Assembly (NCBI GenBank): GCA_037903475.1 | Contig: JBAJFG010000454.1 | Coordinates: forward strand, 1,457,078-1,521,077 | Direction of reading: 5' to 3' | DNA: 64,000 nt | Origin: Ancylostoma caninum | Lineage: Eukaryota > Nematoda > Chromadorea > Rhabditida > Ancylostomatidae | Shown here: positions 37,944 to 49,500 of the stretch, one piece after another | Position numbering within the stretch: the stretch's first letter is position 1 | How the letters are laid out: every line of letters starts with the position of its first letter | Made by a program: the position numbers and the translations under genes | The notes under the pieces: model-generated | Told to the model about the DNA's origin: nothing | Databases searched by the model: none | What the model saw: the letters and a program-made list of their open reading frames with translations, nothing else

Positions 37944-38585
37944 AACTTTATCAACATGTTCGAAAGAAAGAAAGGAATAGCGAAAGAGGATGAATAACTT
38001 TATCAACATGATTCGAACGCTGTAACCTGAGTAGAACCCGTTTCCATCTGGCTTACAAAGTACCTACACTTATGGATACCAAGTTTTTGCTTCTAGCTGT
38101 ACCACTGCCTTGATTTTTTTCTTTCCTTCCTGATGATACTTTTATAATGAGAACCTTTTCTTTTACATCTCTTCTTGTTGTATACTTGTTTCGGACGTGT
38201 GTTTGGGTGGCCCAGATCAATATTGGTGTGAAGGTAAGGTTTCTGGTGGGACTACATAAACTCAGCCTTTGCTCTATAGGAGAAACGACAGCTTTGAGCC
38301 CTTGAGTTAGGAACCGCACTTGCTCCAAAGTTTTATGGTGGCTGATACGAATTTTAACGATGGATCTCTTTCTCTCTTCCCCCCCCCCCACCCCCTCCTT
38401 GTACTCCAATATTATCCCCATATGTACCCTCTCACTTTGGACTAGATCCGGCATCTATTCGCGCATTCGCCTTTACTCGTGTTGTTCTTACAACCACTCC
38501 ATGCTTATGTCGAGTTTGTTTTAGTTTGTCACAGCTTCTACGTCTAATATCGCTTTCACAACATAATTGTACCAATGAATAAATA

Positions 38586-38677
38586 GCAGCACCTCAATTG
38601 CTTATCTGCTATGATTCCTTCATTCCTTCTACTCTGTGGAAGGAATCGTAGCAGACAAGCAACTATGGTGGAGCTGT
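38586..38677. repeat. Long imperfect hairpin, about 92 bp
   Basis: The left arm contains TTGCTTATCTGCTATGATTC and the right arm GAATCGTAGCAGACAAGCAA, with outer pairing from GCAGC to GCTGT and a loop near TTCTACTCTGTG. The shape suits a small MITE or a pre-miRNA-like foldback. No target duplication is evident. Confidence 0.7.
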
Positions 38678-38699
38678 AGGATAGACCTTTTCGGTATGC

Positions 38700-41600
38700 G
38701 AAAAGTATGATTTCAAAGAGATGAAGATTGTCTGCTTCAGATAGCACCTCGTATTTTTATGGAACGCGCGTGTGTCTTCTTTACAAGATTTTCGAATAAG
38801 TGGCAAAACATCTCTTTGTGCGTACTTCCTGTTTATGATCCTCTTCTTCCTGTACAGTGGTTGGAGTAGAGTTGCTCACGAGTAATCGAACAATCGCACA
38901 GTCACTCTCGCGTGCCAGAGTTGTCCTATAAGTTTTGTCCTCTCGAGAGACAGGAAGAGCATCATAATGTTCTTTGAAGGTTTTTATGGAGACCTCTGAC
39001 CATCGGATCTGTAGTCCTCCTGTTGTGCGTTTCACGTCCCATGGATTTCAATCGCCAACTGCTCTTATTCGAAGCTAGAGGTCAAAACGCATCACATATC
39101 TGGCCCATCTAATCTTCTTTGGCTAGGCGTAAGCGGGAACTTCCCTTATCTTCGAATGACGTTGAATGTAACTATGGATCCCAGCTCCCAGTTCTGTGAG
39201 GCATGGTACTCCTGGCATCACCCTCTCGATGGAACGTTGGCAGCATTCTCAACCTTCCCAGGTTTCTGGAAATTATGTTTAACCAGTGAAAACCGTGCTG
39301 TTGAAAAGGTGGACATGGTGTTCTGTTGCCGCTTCCGCTGCACTGTACTATGAGACCTCTCACATCATTTACATAAGCCCAGCCAAACCACAGTACATAT
39401 GTAGATGCGATCTGAAAAAGCGAAAGAATAAAATTCAAAGTGCGCTAGTGAACCCGGAGATTGGATACTTTTCACAATTGCTGTAACAGTTCAAATTCAA
39501 GAAAAGTAGTAATACTTCTTTGGCCAGAATTCTGGTTGCTCCATTTCAAATGCACAACGCTGTTAGAGGCCGGCTGCAATTTTGTTCGTTTCACAGGGAA
39601 CTCCATCTTTTGAGGTTCGAACGGCGCAGTACACTCGGCCGCATATCGACACACTGACTGTCTGCAGTCGTTCTCTTGCTCCCTGACCAAGTTAGTCGCT
39701 CCGCGGCTACGTGCACATCGCATACGCAACGCAAGCCGGCTGGTTATTGCAGACAGGGCGCTTTAAACTGCAGGCTGGTATGAACCCGCTGCTGCCTAAC
39801 GGCCGTCCGCCCGGCGAAATGCGTTGCTTAGTGCGTAGCTCAACAGCTGGAGTTCGTGTACACTGGAACGTTGGAAGTGTTGCTGTTTATGAAAAGTAAA
39901 CTGGAGACGCAGATAGCAAGAGGACTTGCGGTGCGCGGTGGGCTCTGGTAGTAATTGGGGAACATTCTCGTGCAACCACAACAGATGCAACACAACACAA
40001 TCATACCTCTAGGAAGCCTGAAACAAGATAAGTCGAAGCTCAAGCTTTTGTCAAGCTAAAATCAGCGCTACTACTTCAGCTTCTAAAAATTTTCAGAGTA
40101 TAATTTCCTAGCATAAGGGCAATTTGTACTCTATGCGTGCGACTGACGCGCGTTCGTCTATATGATGAAGAACAGAGCCCGCTCGCAGCTCAGACGCACG
40201 CTTTTACGGCTTCTCGGCCGCCGCGTGTTCTTTTCTTTGAGGATGTACATGTCGCGTTGACCGGTCTTCATTAAAAATGCCTCGCAAATGGATGCGTGCG
40301 ACTGACGCACGCACCTAATATAAATTGCGCTATACTCACCCATACCATAACAGGGGTGTTTTTTTTTTCAAAGAATATCAGTGTAAGTATCACGTCATAG
40401 ATAAAAACTGCGATCAAAACAATCCTGGCAAAAGTTTGCACTTTCCAAACATAGGCCATTTCGACGTCGACTGGAGTGCGTCAGACTTGAAAGGCAGCAG
40501 ATCAATGAATTTCCACGAAATAATATGCTACGCCACTGAGCAGTTCGACTTTAACTGGTTTTGTCGTTTTCGGACGGGCAAAACCACACCGATTAGTATA
40601 ACTCCCTGTAGCGTCGCATAACCGCCGCTGCTGTCTGTCCACCTACTTGTCACAGCAACCGCAAATCTTGCAATTATGGCTCTAAGGTAGGTTCTAGAAT
40701 AAGTATCCAAAGAGGGAACTTGTTAGAAGTATCTCATCTGTTCACTACTATATGTATAAAAAAGTTTCTTTGTAATGTTCGGTTCATCTGCTCTAAGCCT
40801 ATTATAAGGAAAGCCTAGTTTTCCAAACACCGTGAAGTCCCGGACCAGAATTCAGCTACTGCTCAAGGAGCACAAAATACGATGATACCAAGTACTTGAA
40901 TTTGCTTTTCCGTGGGGATTATTTTCTCGAAAAATCTCCGAAAATCATCTCGAAAAAATTCATGCTGAACCCCATTTACCAATCTCATGCCAGAAAAATG
41001 TAGCGAACATGCTTGGTTTGCTCCAACAATTCTCTATACGAAGAGTGCTGCGTTGGCTCAATTATCTCTTGAGAGGAATTCCAGGTTCAGATAAGCTCTC
41101 CCTTCTCCTGAATATGTTTCATGTATCTCTGTGTTGAGATCGGATAGCTTTCACCTTGTAGCAGTTTGCCTTAAAACATATCTTCAAAAATTTCGGGTGT
41201 TAAATATGTACATACAAGGTCTTTTTTACTGCAAAATCCACAGAATCTTTGGGAAGAGCTTTACTGCATAGATATCAGCCTAGAAATTTTGCTTTCTGGT
41301 TCTGCTTGCGCTTTCTCATGAAGATGGATTATGATAAGTAGGAGAGAGAAAAACTACAGTCGCGCTATACCTCGTGTGTTAGCTACCAATTTTGATTTTG
41401 AGAAATTCTTCTAGTGAAAAACGGAGCAGCAACCAGGGTTTTGATGTGATTTGAAAAGTAGGCTAGAAATACTCCAAATTGGCTGTCGGAATCAAGAAAT
41501 AGGATGGGCAATGGGCAGACTGTGGATCTCGAAATATGGAGCTGGTTCTCTCATTCAAGCTATGTAGTTTTGGGAGAAACTTGCTCTCTTCCAAAAACAG

Positions 41601-41900
41601 ACGGCAATATACGTGGATTTTAGAATATCGTGTAGTAACTGGAATTAGGAAGGAAAACCTATGCTTTATTTCATCTAGAACCGTTATTAGAAACTGTTAC
41701 CGCCTACTTATTAAGAAATTGTTAGCCGAATCAGTGTCTTTTGGGATTCAAGGTCTACATCAAAAGTATGCACAGGATTTTTTTCCCGCTATCCTACAAG
41801 TTTTCAAGAAGTGTTTTCAAGGAAAAATACTTCAGATTCAGCAGTATCAACTGAGCTTTAGACCAGCAAAAACATATGGCTACTGCAGAGAAATATTCCA
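38700..41900. other. No supported gene; repeat-like patches
   Basis: At 39,590-39,900 and 40,120-40,320 the DNA is GC-richer; ATGCGTGCGACTGACGC occurs at 40,133 and again at 40,291 as a direct repeat. No exon chain is visible. The 137-codon plus-strand frame at 41,536-41,949 has no coding signature. Confidence 0.4.
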
Positions 41901-41918
41901 ACCAACTTTGTCAATCAC

Positions 41919-42200
41919 TTATGACCCATCCTGTATGTCCCAAAGTTGAGCAGCGCTGGAACGCCATTTTTTCATCGCCAATTGAGAGGCGATATCCTGT
42001 CTGGTAGAAAACTGATTAAAAAACAGGCCTGCTATGTACCAACGTCGATACACAAACACGGGATTATTTCCAGCGGTGTCTGCGGGAATTTCCAGGTCAA
42101 ACGCGCCGTAACTCTTGGGAATGATCTTGATATTTTCATATTTCAAACAGAACTGAAAAAATATCGTCCTAGAGCCCCAGTTCTTGGAGAGTTTGTGGGC
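41919..42200 (-). repeat. Probable degraded dispersed repeat
   Basis: Minus-strand frame with KIIPKSYGAFDLEIPADTAG. The spelling resembles repeat sequence I associate with strongylid genomes, but no second copy lies in this window, so the call is weak. Confidence 0.3.
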
Positions 42201-42633
42201 GGGTCAAGGCAAAAGAACAAAGTTTATGGATAATGCAGTAGCGCAATTATGGGAGCTTACCTTTTGACCAAATTCGTAGTCATACTGAGAGTCACTTATC
42301 ATCCATCCACTAATAGGAGAGGAAGTGCGCTCAGTGTGTCACCAGCAAAGAGGTACATGATACAGAAAGAAGCAGTCCCGCCTTAGCTCCGCCTGCAACG
42401 TCCCCAAAACTAAGGGCTCATAATTGGCTTTTTGGTAGTTGTTCATGGATTCACGTGTGCCATTTTGTTCAATGACTTTAAATGGTTTAATTGACCTCAA
42501 TTTTTCGAAGAAAAATTCTGAGCTTGGGTCTCACAAATGGAAAAACCACGCCTGATAATTTCATCAGTTGGAGTGCACCATGCGTAGGCCATACTTGAAT
42601 AAACCTAGCAAAAATGAGACAACGGAACGCATA

Positions 42634-43515
42634 CAGTGGCGGTCACATATTTAGCACACCCACGATTTTGGAATTTTCTGTATATCTCCACCCTAGGATG
42701 AGCAGTCAAAACCAAGTTCGAGTATATGTTGAGGCTCTATACGGGCTTCTTTCCTGTAGCTCACCACGAGCACAGAGTCGTTTGGAACTGAATTAAGAAA
42801 TAAATTTCTAATTTTGTCGGCTTTCTCAAACCTAAAACTTTGTATCTATCTATGGAGAGAAGCGAAGTGGTGATTTAAATTTGCTAAATTAGATTTTAAT
42901 TAATTGAATTACGCCTTTTTCTCCTCAACATTTTGTTATGAAGGCAATTAGTGCACTCTCCATGCCAGCTGAAGTTAGGGGCAGAAACAAACCGCAGAAT
43001 CTGTCCAAAAATTCATTTTATTTTATTCTCGAGAATAATGCAAGCGTCAGAATTTTCGGGTGAGTGCCTCAATGCCTGTTAGTAGCACAACTCTGAAAAA
43101 TTCGCAGCTGAAGTGCGTGCTTTTGCGTACAGTCACCATGAATCCTGGTTCTCGCAATTTATGACGATGCTTGTTCTTCCCTGATGTGAATAACTGCGCA
43201 TCAAAACTACTATAGCAGAATTCGCACTGATTTCGAGGATAAAATCACATTTTCTCTCGATTCAGTGAAACGATGTGAGAGAGAATGGAAAATGTTTCCA
43301 AAAATATTACATTTTGAGCTCCAAACACAAGTAAAGAGCGTAATTCCATTGAGAAACATTCTCGTGGGGATTAGAATTGAAATAAGAAAGAGAAGACCAT
43401 GCCTAATCACATTCTCGGGTATTGCCTTGATAGCCCATTCTAAGCTCGAGATACGGATTTTATACTTCAATCAGTTGATCGCCCAAAATTGGCGCCGTGC
43501 TAAATACAGCCACTG
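42634..43515. mobile_element. Tc1/mariner-type non-autonomous element, copy B, 882 bp
   Basis: Flanked by TA at 42,632-42,633 and 43,516-43,517. The left end reads CAGTGGCGGTCACATATTTA; the right end, reversed, reads CAGTGGCTGTATTTAGCACG. Copy B aligns along its whole length, in opposite orientation, with copy A (18,527-20,699). It lacks the hAT insertion, so it preserves the empty site (GATTGAAGTATAAAATCCG against TTATGAAAGTAATAAATCCG). No intact transposase. Confidence 0.88.
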
Positions 43516-43589
43516 TATCAGAATTCATTGGAGCAAAAAACAGCTCTAAGAGTTTCATCCCCAACAGCACTATTTTGTTCCTTGTTTGT

Positions 43590-43971
43590 TCATGATCTAG
43601 TGAGGGCCCACGCCAATGATCCTAAAGCACTATAAACGTCTGTGAAGCGACGAGTACAGTTGATGATGAATGCGCCATTTCTATGTTCGATATCCAGGAT
43701 AATGTTATAGTAATACCTCCAAGAAATGTTCCCGAGAAAAGAAGAAAGTGCTAAGTGACCCAACGAAGAGACTCTTATTTCTTCTTGGGACCGTTGTCAA
43801 TGAATGAACAAAACATAACAACGACATAAACAAAGCAGCTTTGTCTAATATTTGCCAGAGCTCTGGGTAAGGGTATTGCTGAGCTATCCAATCGACACTG
43901 GTTGATATATTGGTTGTGGTACTGGCATGATACTGGTTAATGATGTCCACTGTCTTGTCGATTGAGGCCAT
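43590..43971 (-). CDS. Small coding-like locus, possibly frameshifted
   Basis: From ATG at 43,971 the minus strand reads MASIDKTVDIINQYHAS through TTVPRRNKSLFVG, with one hydrophobic stretch (ALFMSLLCFVHS), to FFFSREHFLE near 43,712. That frame then meets a stop at 43,705, but shifting by one base at the GAGG run continues smoothly as YYNIILDIEHRNGAFIINC and on to WALTRS, stop at 43,590-43,592. A 36-base intron is the alternative but does not keep the second frame. The product would be about 125 residues of unknown family: either a young pseudogene, a sequencing indel or a mis-modelled exon pair. Confidence 0.4.
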
Positions 43972-45850
43972 TATTCAATAAGGATATGAAGAAAGAAAAG
44001 TAAGAAAAAGCTTTTGAGCGGGATCCGCACCCAACTGTTATAAAAAATGCTGTCCAGTCAAGCCAGCGAGTATTTTAAAGTCTAAATATTTCTAATTAAG
44101 CTTCGAGTAAGGTGCTACGAATGGTTAGGAAGTGGAAATAACACTGTGAACTAGAAAGATTCCTTGAATGGTGCTCCCACCCTCCCTCATTCCACATCAT
44201 CTAGCCGCCGATATGTTCATAATCATCCCGTTCGGGGATTATCCACCAGTGATGGTTCTATAACCACAATTGTTATTTCGACATAGTTGTATCGGATCAT
44301 GCACATACTTTTCGTGTTATTTTGTTCGATGTGTTCCCCAATTTTGATCACTATCATCAAAATATCCCCTCTCAGATTTTAGCCATCTCACTTTTCCTCA
44401 GATTTCACTTTTTGGTAAAGATTTCGCTGCTTCTCGTTCGTGGTTGGGATCCATTTCAGTACCAGCCGACTTTTAAGCTTTGCAGTTTCCAACTCTTTAT
44501 TCAAATATTATGATACAGTGTCAGAGAATAAGTCGAACGGGGTCATCGGGATAGTCTTTCTAGACTTTCACCTCGTTCAAACGCGCAATTCTGTTTCTAT
44601 GATATGGTTAACTGAGCTGCTAGATATCATAACTTGGAATTGACCGGAAACTGAATGTGTGCGGACTTCTAAATTACGACCTTAGGTGGGCTCAAAGATC
44701 TCAAATTATGGATTGGATTTTTGAAGGCCGAAATCTTCCCGCTGTGTTGTATTCTCAGACTTCCATGAGCATGTAGATTCTCAAAAACACCGTAAAAGGT
44801 GTACGGTATTACCTGTCTGGGGAACGATGCGAAACAGGCTTACATCTTTTGTGGCTCATTTCTGAGCAAATCTATCAGGGTTGCAATTGACGAAGGCCCA
44901 GAAATGGTGGGGCAGGAAGGGTTTGGAAAATATTTCGCAAATGTGCTTACATTTTAATCTGAACTTTGTTCAGAGGTGCTTGTGTTTGCCGGATCACTTT
45001 GTGCATAGTGTTCTATGTATATTTCATAGCGATTCCATAACAGCAGTACAAGAACATTCGCTATCGTTCCAAGCAATTAATAACAGACCCACGTTGCAAA
45101 TGTTTATTATTCACAAGCCCAAACAACAATTCAATAACAATATCTCAATTTCGGTTGCCGTCTAGTAGATTATGGTTTTCCGCTCTTCTCACCTATATGT
45201 TTTGGTTTCTACAGCTGTGAATGAGGCGAACTAGACTAGACACCAATATTGATGGACAGGATAGCAAATCGAAAAACATACAGCGAACACTTTGTGCATT
45301 TTTATCTGGAAACGCTTTGTAAATTTCTATTCTAGCAAATTTCTTCCATCTTTTCCTTCTCTAATTTCAGCAGTAACGAAGTACAAATAGATGCCCTGTT
45401 GATAAGTGAGCCTTCATCCGCTTTGACTCCAGAATTCTGCCACATTTTTATGACTGTATAACAGAAAATGGAATATTTTCATAGAAACTACTCTTGCAAT
45501 GTTGAAGCAAACGAGTCCTCAGTTCATCTGAGCTCTGAAATCGAACCTTTCTAAGCTTTTTTACAGATGAAATAATCAATATCTTGCCTCTCAAAAGTAG
45601 AGATTTTACCGTCATATTGCAATTAGTAAAAGATCAAGCTTTCTGTTCAGGAAAACTCTCTGTCCATCTTGATGGCATTTTGAGGACATCGTTCCGATTG
45701 TGGACGATTATTTTTTCCCAAATCATCACTAGACCAATGGTTAAAGGTGTCGATACCTCTGCCGCTTAATCCTTTGACAACATAGGACTTACGAGAAAAG
45801 GACTCGTGTTAGCAAGAGTAGTTACCCAATCATTATCTAAAGTAGTAATT
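43972..45850. other. Intergenic, no supported gene
   Basis: AT-rich sequence with only short isolated open frames. Confidence 0.45.
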
Positions 45851-45879
45851 TATCAGGCTGGGGGTGCGGCACCGGACTC

Positions 45880-46158
45880 TTAGGTTTCTTTCCGTGCTCT
45901 CCGCGCTCGCGTTGCTGGTGACCATGGAAGTTGGCACCTGCTAAGCGGTGTGTAGCAACTCACCTGCCGGATTAACTAGCCCTGAAAATGGACGACGCTT
46001 GATCGAGATACCCATACCCGCTGTTCCTAGTTAGTGCGTTGTCTAGCGCTTAGACGCAAAGAGTAGGAGGGTCTTGGTGGTTGCACCGAAGGCTATGGGC
46101 GTAGGCCCAGAGGCCCAGCTGGAGTCTTTGCCGATTTCGGTGATAGTAGGAAATATTT
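45880..46158 (+). pseudogene. Large-subunit (26S/28S) rRNA fragment
   Basis: Highly conserved LSU rRNA words occur in order: GCGTTGCTGGTGACCAT, GCTAAGCGGTGTGTAGCAAC, TCACCTGCCGGATTAACTAG, CCCTGAAAATGGACGACGCT, GAGATACCCATACC, GTTAGTGCGTTG, AGTAGGAGGGTCTTGGTGG, CCGAAGGC..GGGCGT and GGTGATAGTAGGAAATATT. Only about 280 bases of a molecule of more than 3 kb are present. Substitutions occur in otherwise near-invariant stretches, and no other rRNA flanks it. It is therefore a dispersed pseudogene, about 370 bases upstream of the SLC22-like start. Confidence 0.88.
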
Positions 46159-46531
46159 AGGTCTATGCAAAGTCCATGCCATCACTTCCTCGCCCATGTT
46201 TTCTTTTTTGTCCTATAGCCTGTTGCTGGTATAAAGCAGACCAATTCTGATGTGCTTGACAAATGATAAATGACAAAAAGTAATTAATAAGTTGGGGGCA
46301 TTACTGATTTGTATGGGATGTATTGCTTCAATCCACATTTTTTTTCCTGCAATAGAAATACTTCAATTTAGAGAAACTCCTGAAGAGGGCCCACTCATAC
46401 CCACTGACATTGAGACGATGAAGGTGCATTTTACACTCTTCTACTGTACAAATTCAATGCTCTTAAAACGGTTTTTTGATCATTTTTGGGATGTTAAGGT
46501 CTCTCCTACATCACTTGACAGTACCACTACA

Positions 46532-49500
46532 ATGAAACCTGAGAAGCTGCACGCCACCACCAGCGACGAGATCCTCACCGAACTTGGCCTGTACGAACCA
46601 ACAGTTTTCATGCAGTTATCCGCTGAAAAATTTCTCTAAATTCTTGTTTCAGTCTCAATACCCACGCCATTTTCATCATGTTATCAATGGGCTTTCTGTG
46701 GTTCCTTTCAGCGATGCCCACCATGTCGCCAGCTTATTTGGCCCCACCCACGGAATCGTTGGAGAACTCCTCATTTCTATCAGTACAAGAGGAAGTGCGA
46801 CAACTGCCACTAGGTCTCCGGAACTCTTTTCTCTTCACCCTAGCATTTTAGTTCAATCTGCGACGATCACTAGTCGATCCAGCGGAACTCACTTCGTCTG
46901 TCTATTTTCTCGGTAACCTCGTTCTCGGACAAATGTACTGCATGGCAGCTGACAGGTACGTTTCCGCACAGATATTTTTTAGCACTTAGGGGACCATTTT
47001 ACTTTTTTTTTGTTCAGAATCGGGCGACGGCCAGTGCTGGTCTGGAGCCTCATCGTTTCTGGACTTGCTGGAGCTGCAGCCGCGATTGCTCCCAATTTCT
47101 TCCTAATGTTACTCGGCCGATTTATTCAGGGCTCATTCTTCAATGTTAGTTAGACTCTAAACCCAATTCTTTTTTTGCATCCAGGGCTGGAATTCATGGA
47201 ACGTTCACCATGCAGTCTAACAGTGATTAGCCTGGCTGATTATTGACTACGTACTGTCCGCACAACTTGGCCCAAAAATGCGGCAACGAAGAAAATTGCA
47301 CACAGGAAAAAATTATACGTAGATCGGAAAATTGTCATTCGATTTACTATGACTACTCCCAGTTGAAGTAAATGCAGCGTATTATTTGGAAATATCTCTC
47401 ATCGCTTCAACGTAGCCTCTAAAATGCTGAACGAGGTCACTGATCCACCGAGCAAGTTGTTAAAGTTCATTTCATCCTCTATTTTTTGAGGTGCACTTCA
47501 ATCAATTCAAAGTCAGATGAGCTCAGTCAGATGGCTTAGTGATGCCCGGGGCTCAGATCAGTCTGAGCCTCGGGCATCACTAGGCCCTATAAACCGTACT
47601 GAAAGTTATCTAGCACATTGACGACAATCGACGTGTGTCACGTGGGACGAAGAAGAAATTCCCCTTCATTCTTTCCAGTGCAGTAATAATAGATTTATTT
47701 TAATAAATAAATGGTGGAAACATTATTGATGATATCATTAGGTATAATAATGCATTGTTATCATTTACTAATATTTTGATGGTTACTATTAACAATTAAT
47801 CAATAAAAGACGACAACTACAATCAATCATCCAATAAAAATTCCAACAATGTCGATGATTTTTTAATAAATTTCAATTATTATGACATTTTTCGCAAATA
47901 TAGAATGAGAATCAGCGCAAAACGCTTCAGGAGGAGAATCCCTAGCAATATCCTTCTGCCGGCTTACCAGATTTCACTTGTTGCAGTCGATAACCATGGT
48001 CAACTGGGTGTTGTGTTGTGAATCCATCGCATTCAAAGGTCACTCTTACGCATCCGTGGTCTTTGGCGTCTTCTGGGTGGCAGGTATGCTCATTACAAAA
48101 CCCCTTCGTTCACAAGATAAACCACTACTGTTGAAGGATACTGCATAATCACCCCAATAGCTCGTCTGTTCCCATCATGGCGAGCCCTACAATTCATGAC
48201 GTCATTACCCACTCTGCTATTCGGCCTCTTGATGCTCGCGTAAGTTTCGCTGATACAGAAATATTTTCCGAGAGTTGTCTGAGAAAAAAGTTTATCTTAC
48301 AGAACCCTCCCAGAAAGCTTTGGGTTCTTGATAGCTAAGAAAAAGCATAAGAGGGCCGAGGCGTGGATCAAGCGAGCACAGAAGTGGGGAGGGCGTAAAT
48401 TCGAGTGTGACGTCATGAAGACTATCGAGAATGAAACGGCACGAGTTCCGGAGGAGACAACGCTAGTCGAAAGCTTGCGTAAGATTTTAAGTCCACTAAT
48501 TCTTCAGTATTCCTAGAGTTCGATGAGGTTTCCAGGTCATGTGGTCCACGATCCAAAACTCGTCCTTTACATGGCCATCCAGACAGCGCTTTGGTGAGAA
48601 ATGCGAGCTAAACTACGCTGTTTCCATTGTTATTCTGTCAAACACGCACTTTCAGGGTTGTGGATTTTATGATCTACAACGCGCTATCGTTGACATCAAC
48701 AGATGTGAGTGATACCTTATCCGTCGCCACAATTGTCGTAAATGTGTTTCAAAATATGCAATCATATTCCGGAGTTACACCCCGCAAATATATTTAATTA
48801 ATCGCATTTCATCTTATGTATATTAACGTTTTCTGCCGATAACAGTTTTTTTTTCTGAGATGAACTGGTGAGTTGGAAAAGAAGGGTTGAAAGGGGAATG
48901 TGGTCTAAGGAGCTGGTTCAAGGCACAAGTCCCTTCGAAAGGGGGGGGGGCTAGTCTCAAACGAACCTCTCATCAGAATCACCGTAAAGGAGACATTAAT
49001 GGCCACCTGAGAGCAACAAGGAGTGGATGCAAAATTCATGGAGACCCTGAGCACCGCATACGTGACGACTATGGCTAGCATATTCTTTAATATGATGGCT
49101 TCTGTGACATCGTCGTCATCAATACAATTTTCTCGCCCACTCTGCCTTGTCTCCTTCCCGACTTGCGACAACATGGTCAAGATATACTTCGTTCTCATAC
49201 GACATCGTGATCTGGAGCTAGTTACAGGCTTAAAGGTTGTACCTTACGAGGCCGTAAACAGGCAAGATCGCTCATCTGCACCATGAAGGTCACGCCGCCA
49301 AAAGGGATGCACGAAGAGTGGTGGTCACCCTCCCGAATGAAGTGGTGACGGTGAGAAGGAAGCCAATGTAACCTCTTACATCAGTCACGAACATCGATCA
49401 AAAAGACAAGACGTGGAAGAACGCAAACGAGTGATCGTAGAAGTGGCATACTAGGACCTCGACATATGCAAACAAAAGGAAAGATGAGAGTAAGGAATTA

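Noticed and set aside
41536..41949. 137-codon plus-strand frame
   Set aside because: No coding signature, splice context or family resemblance.
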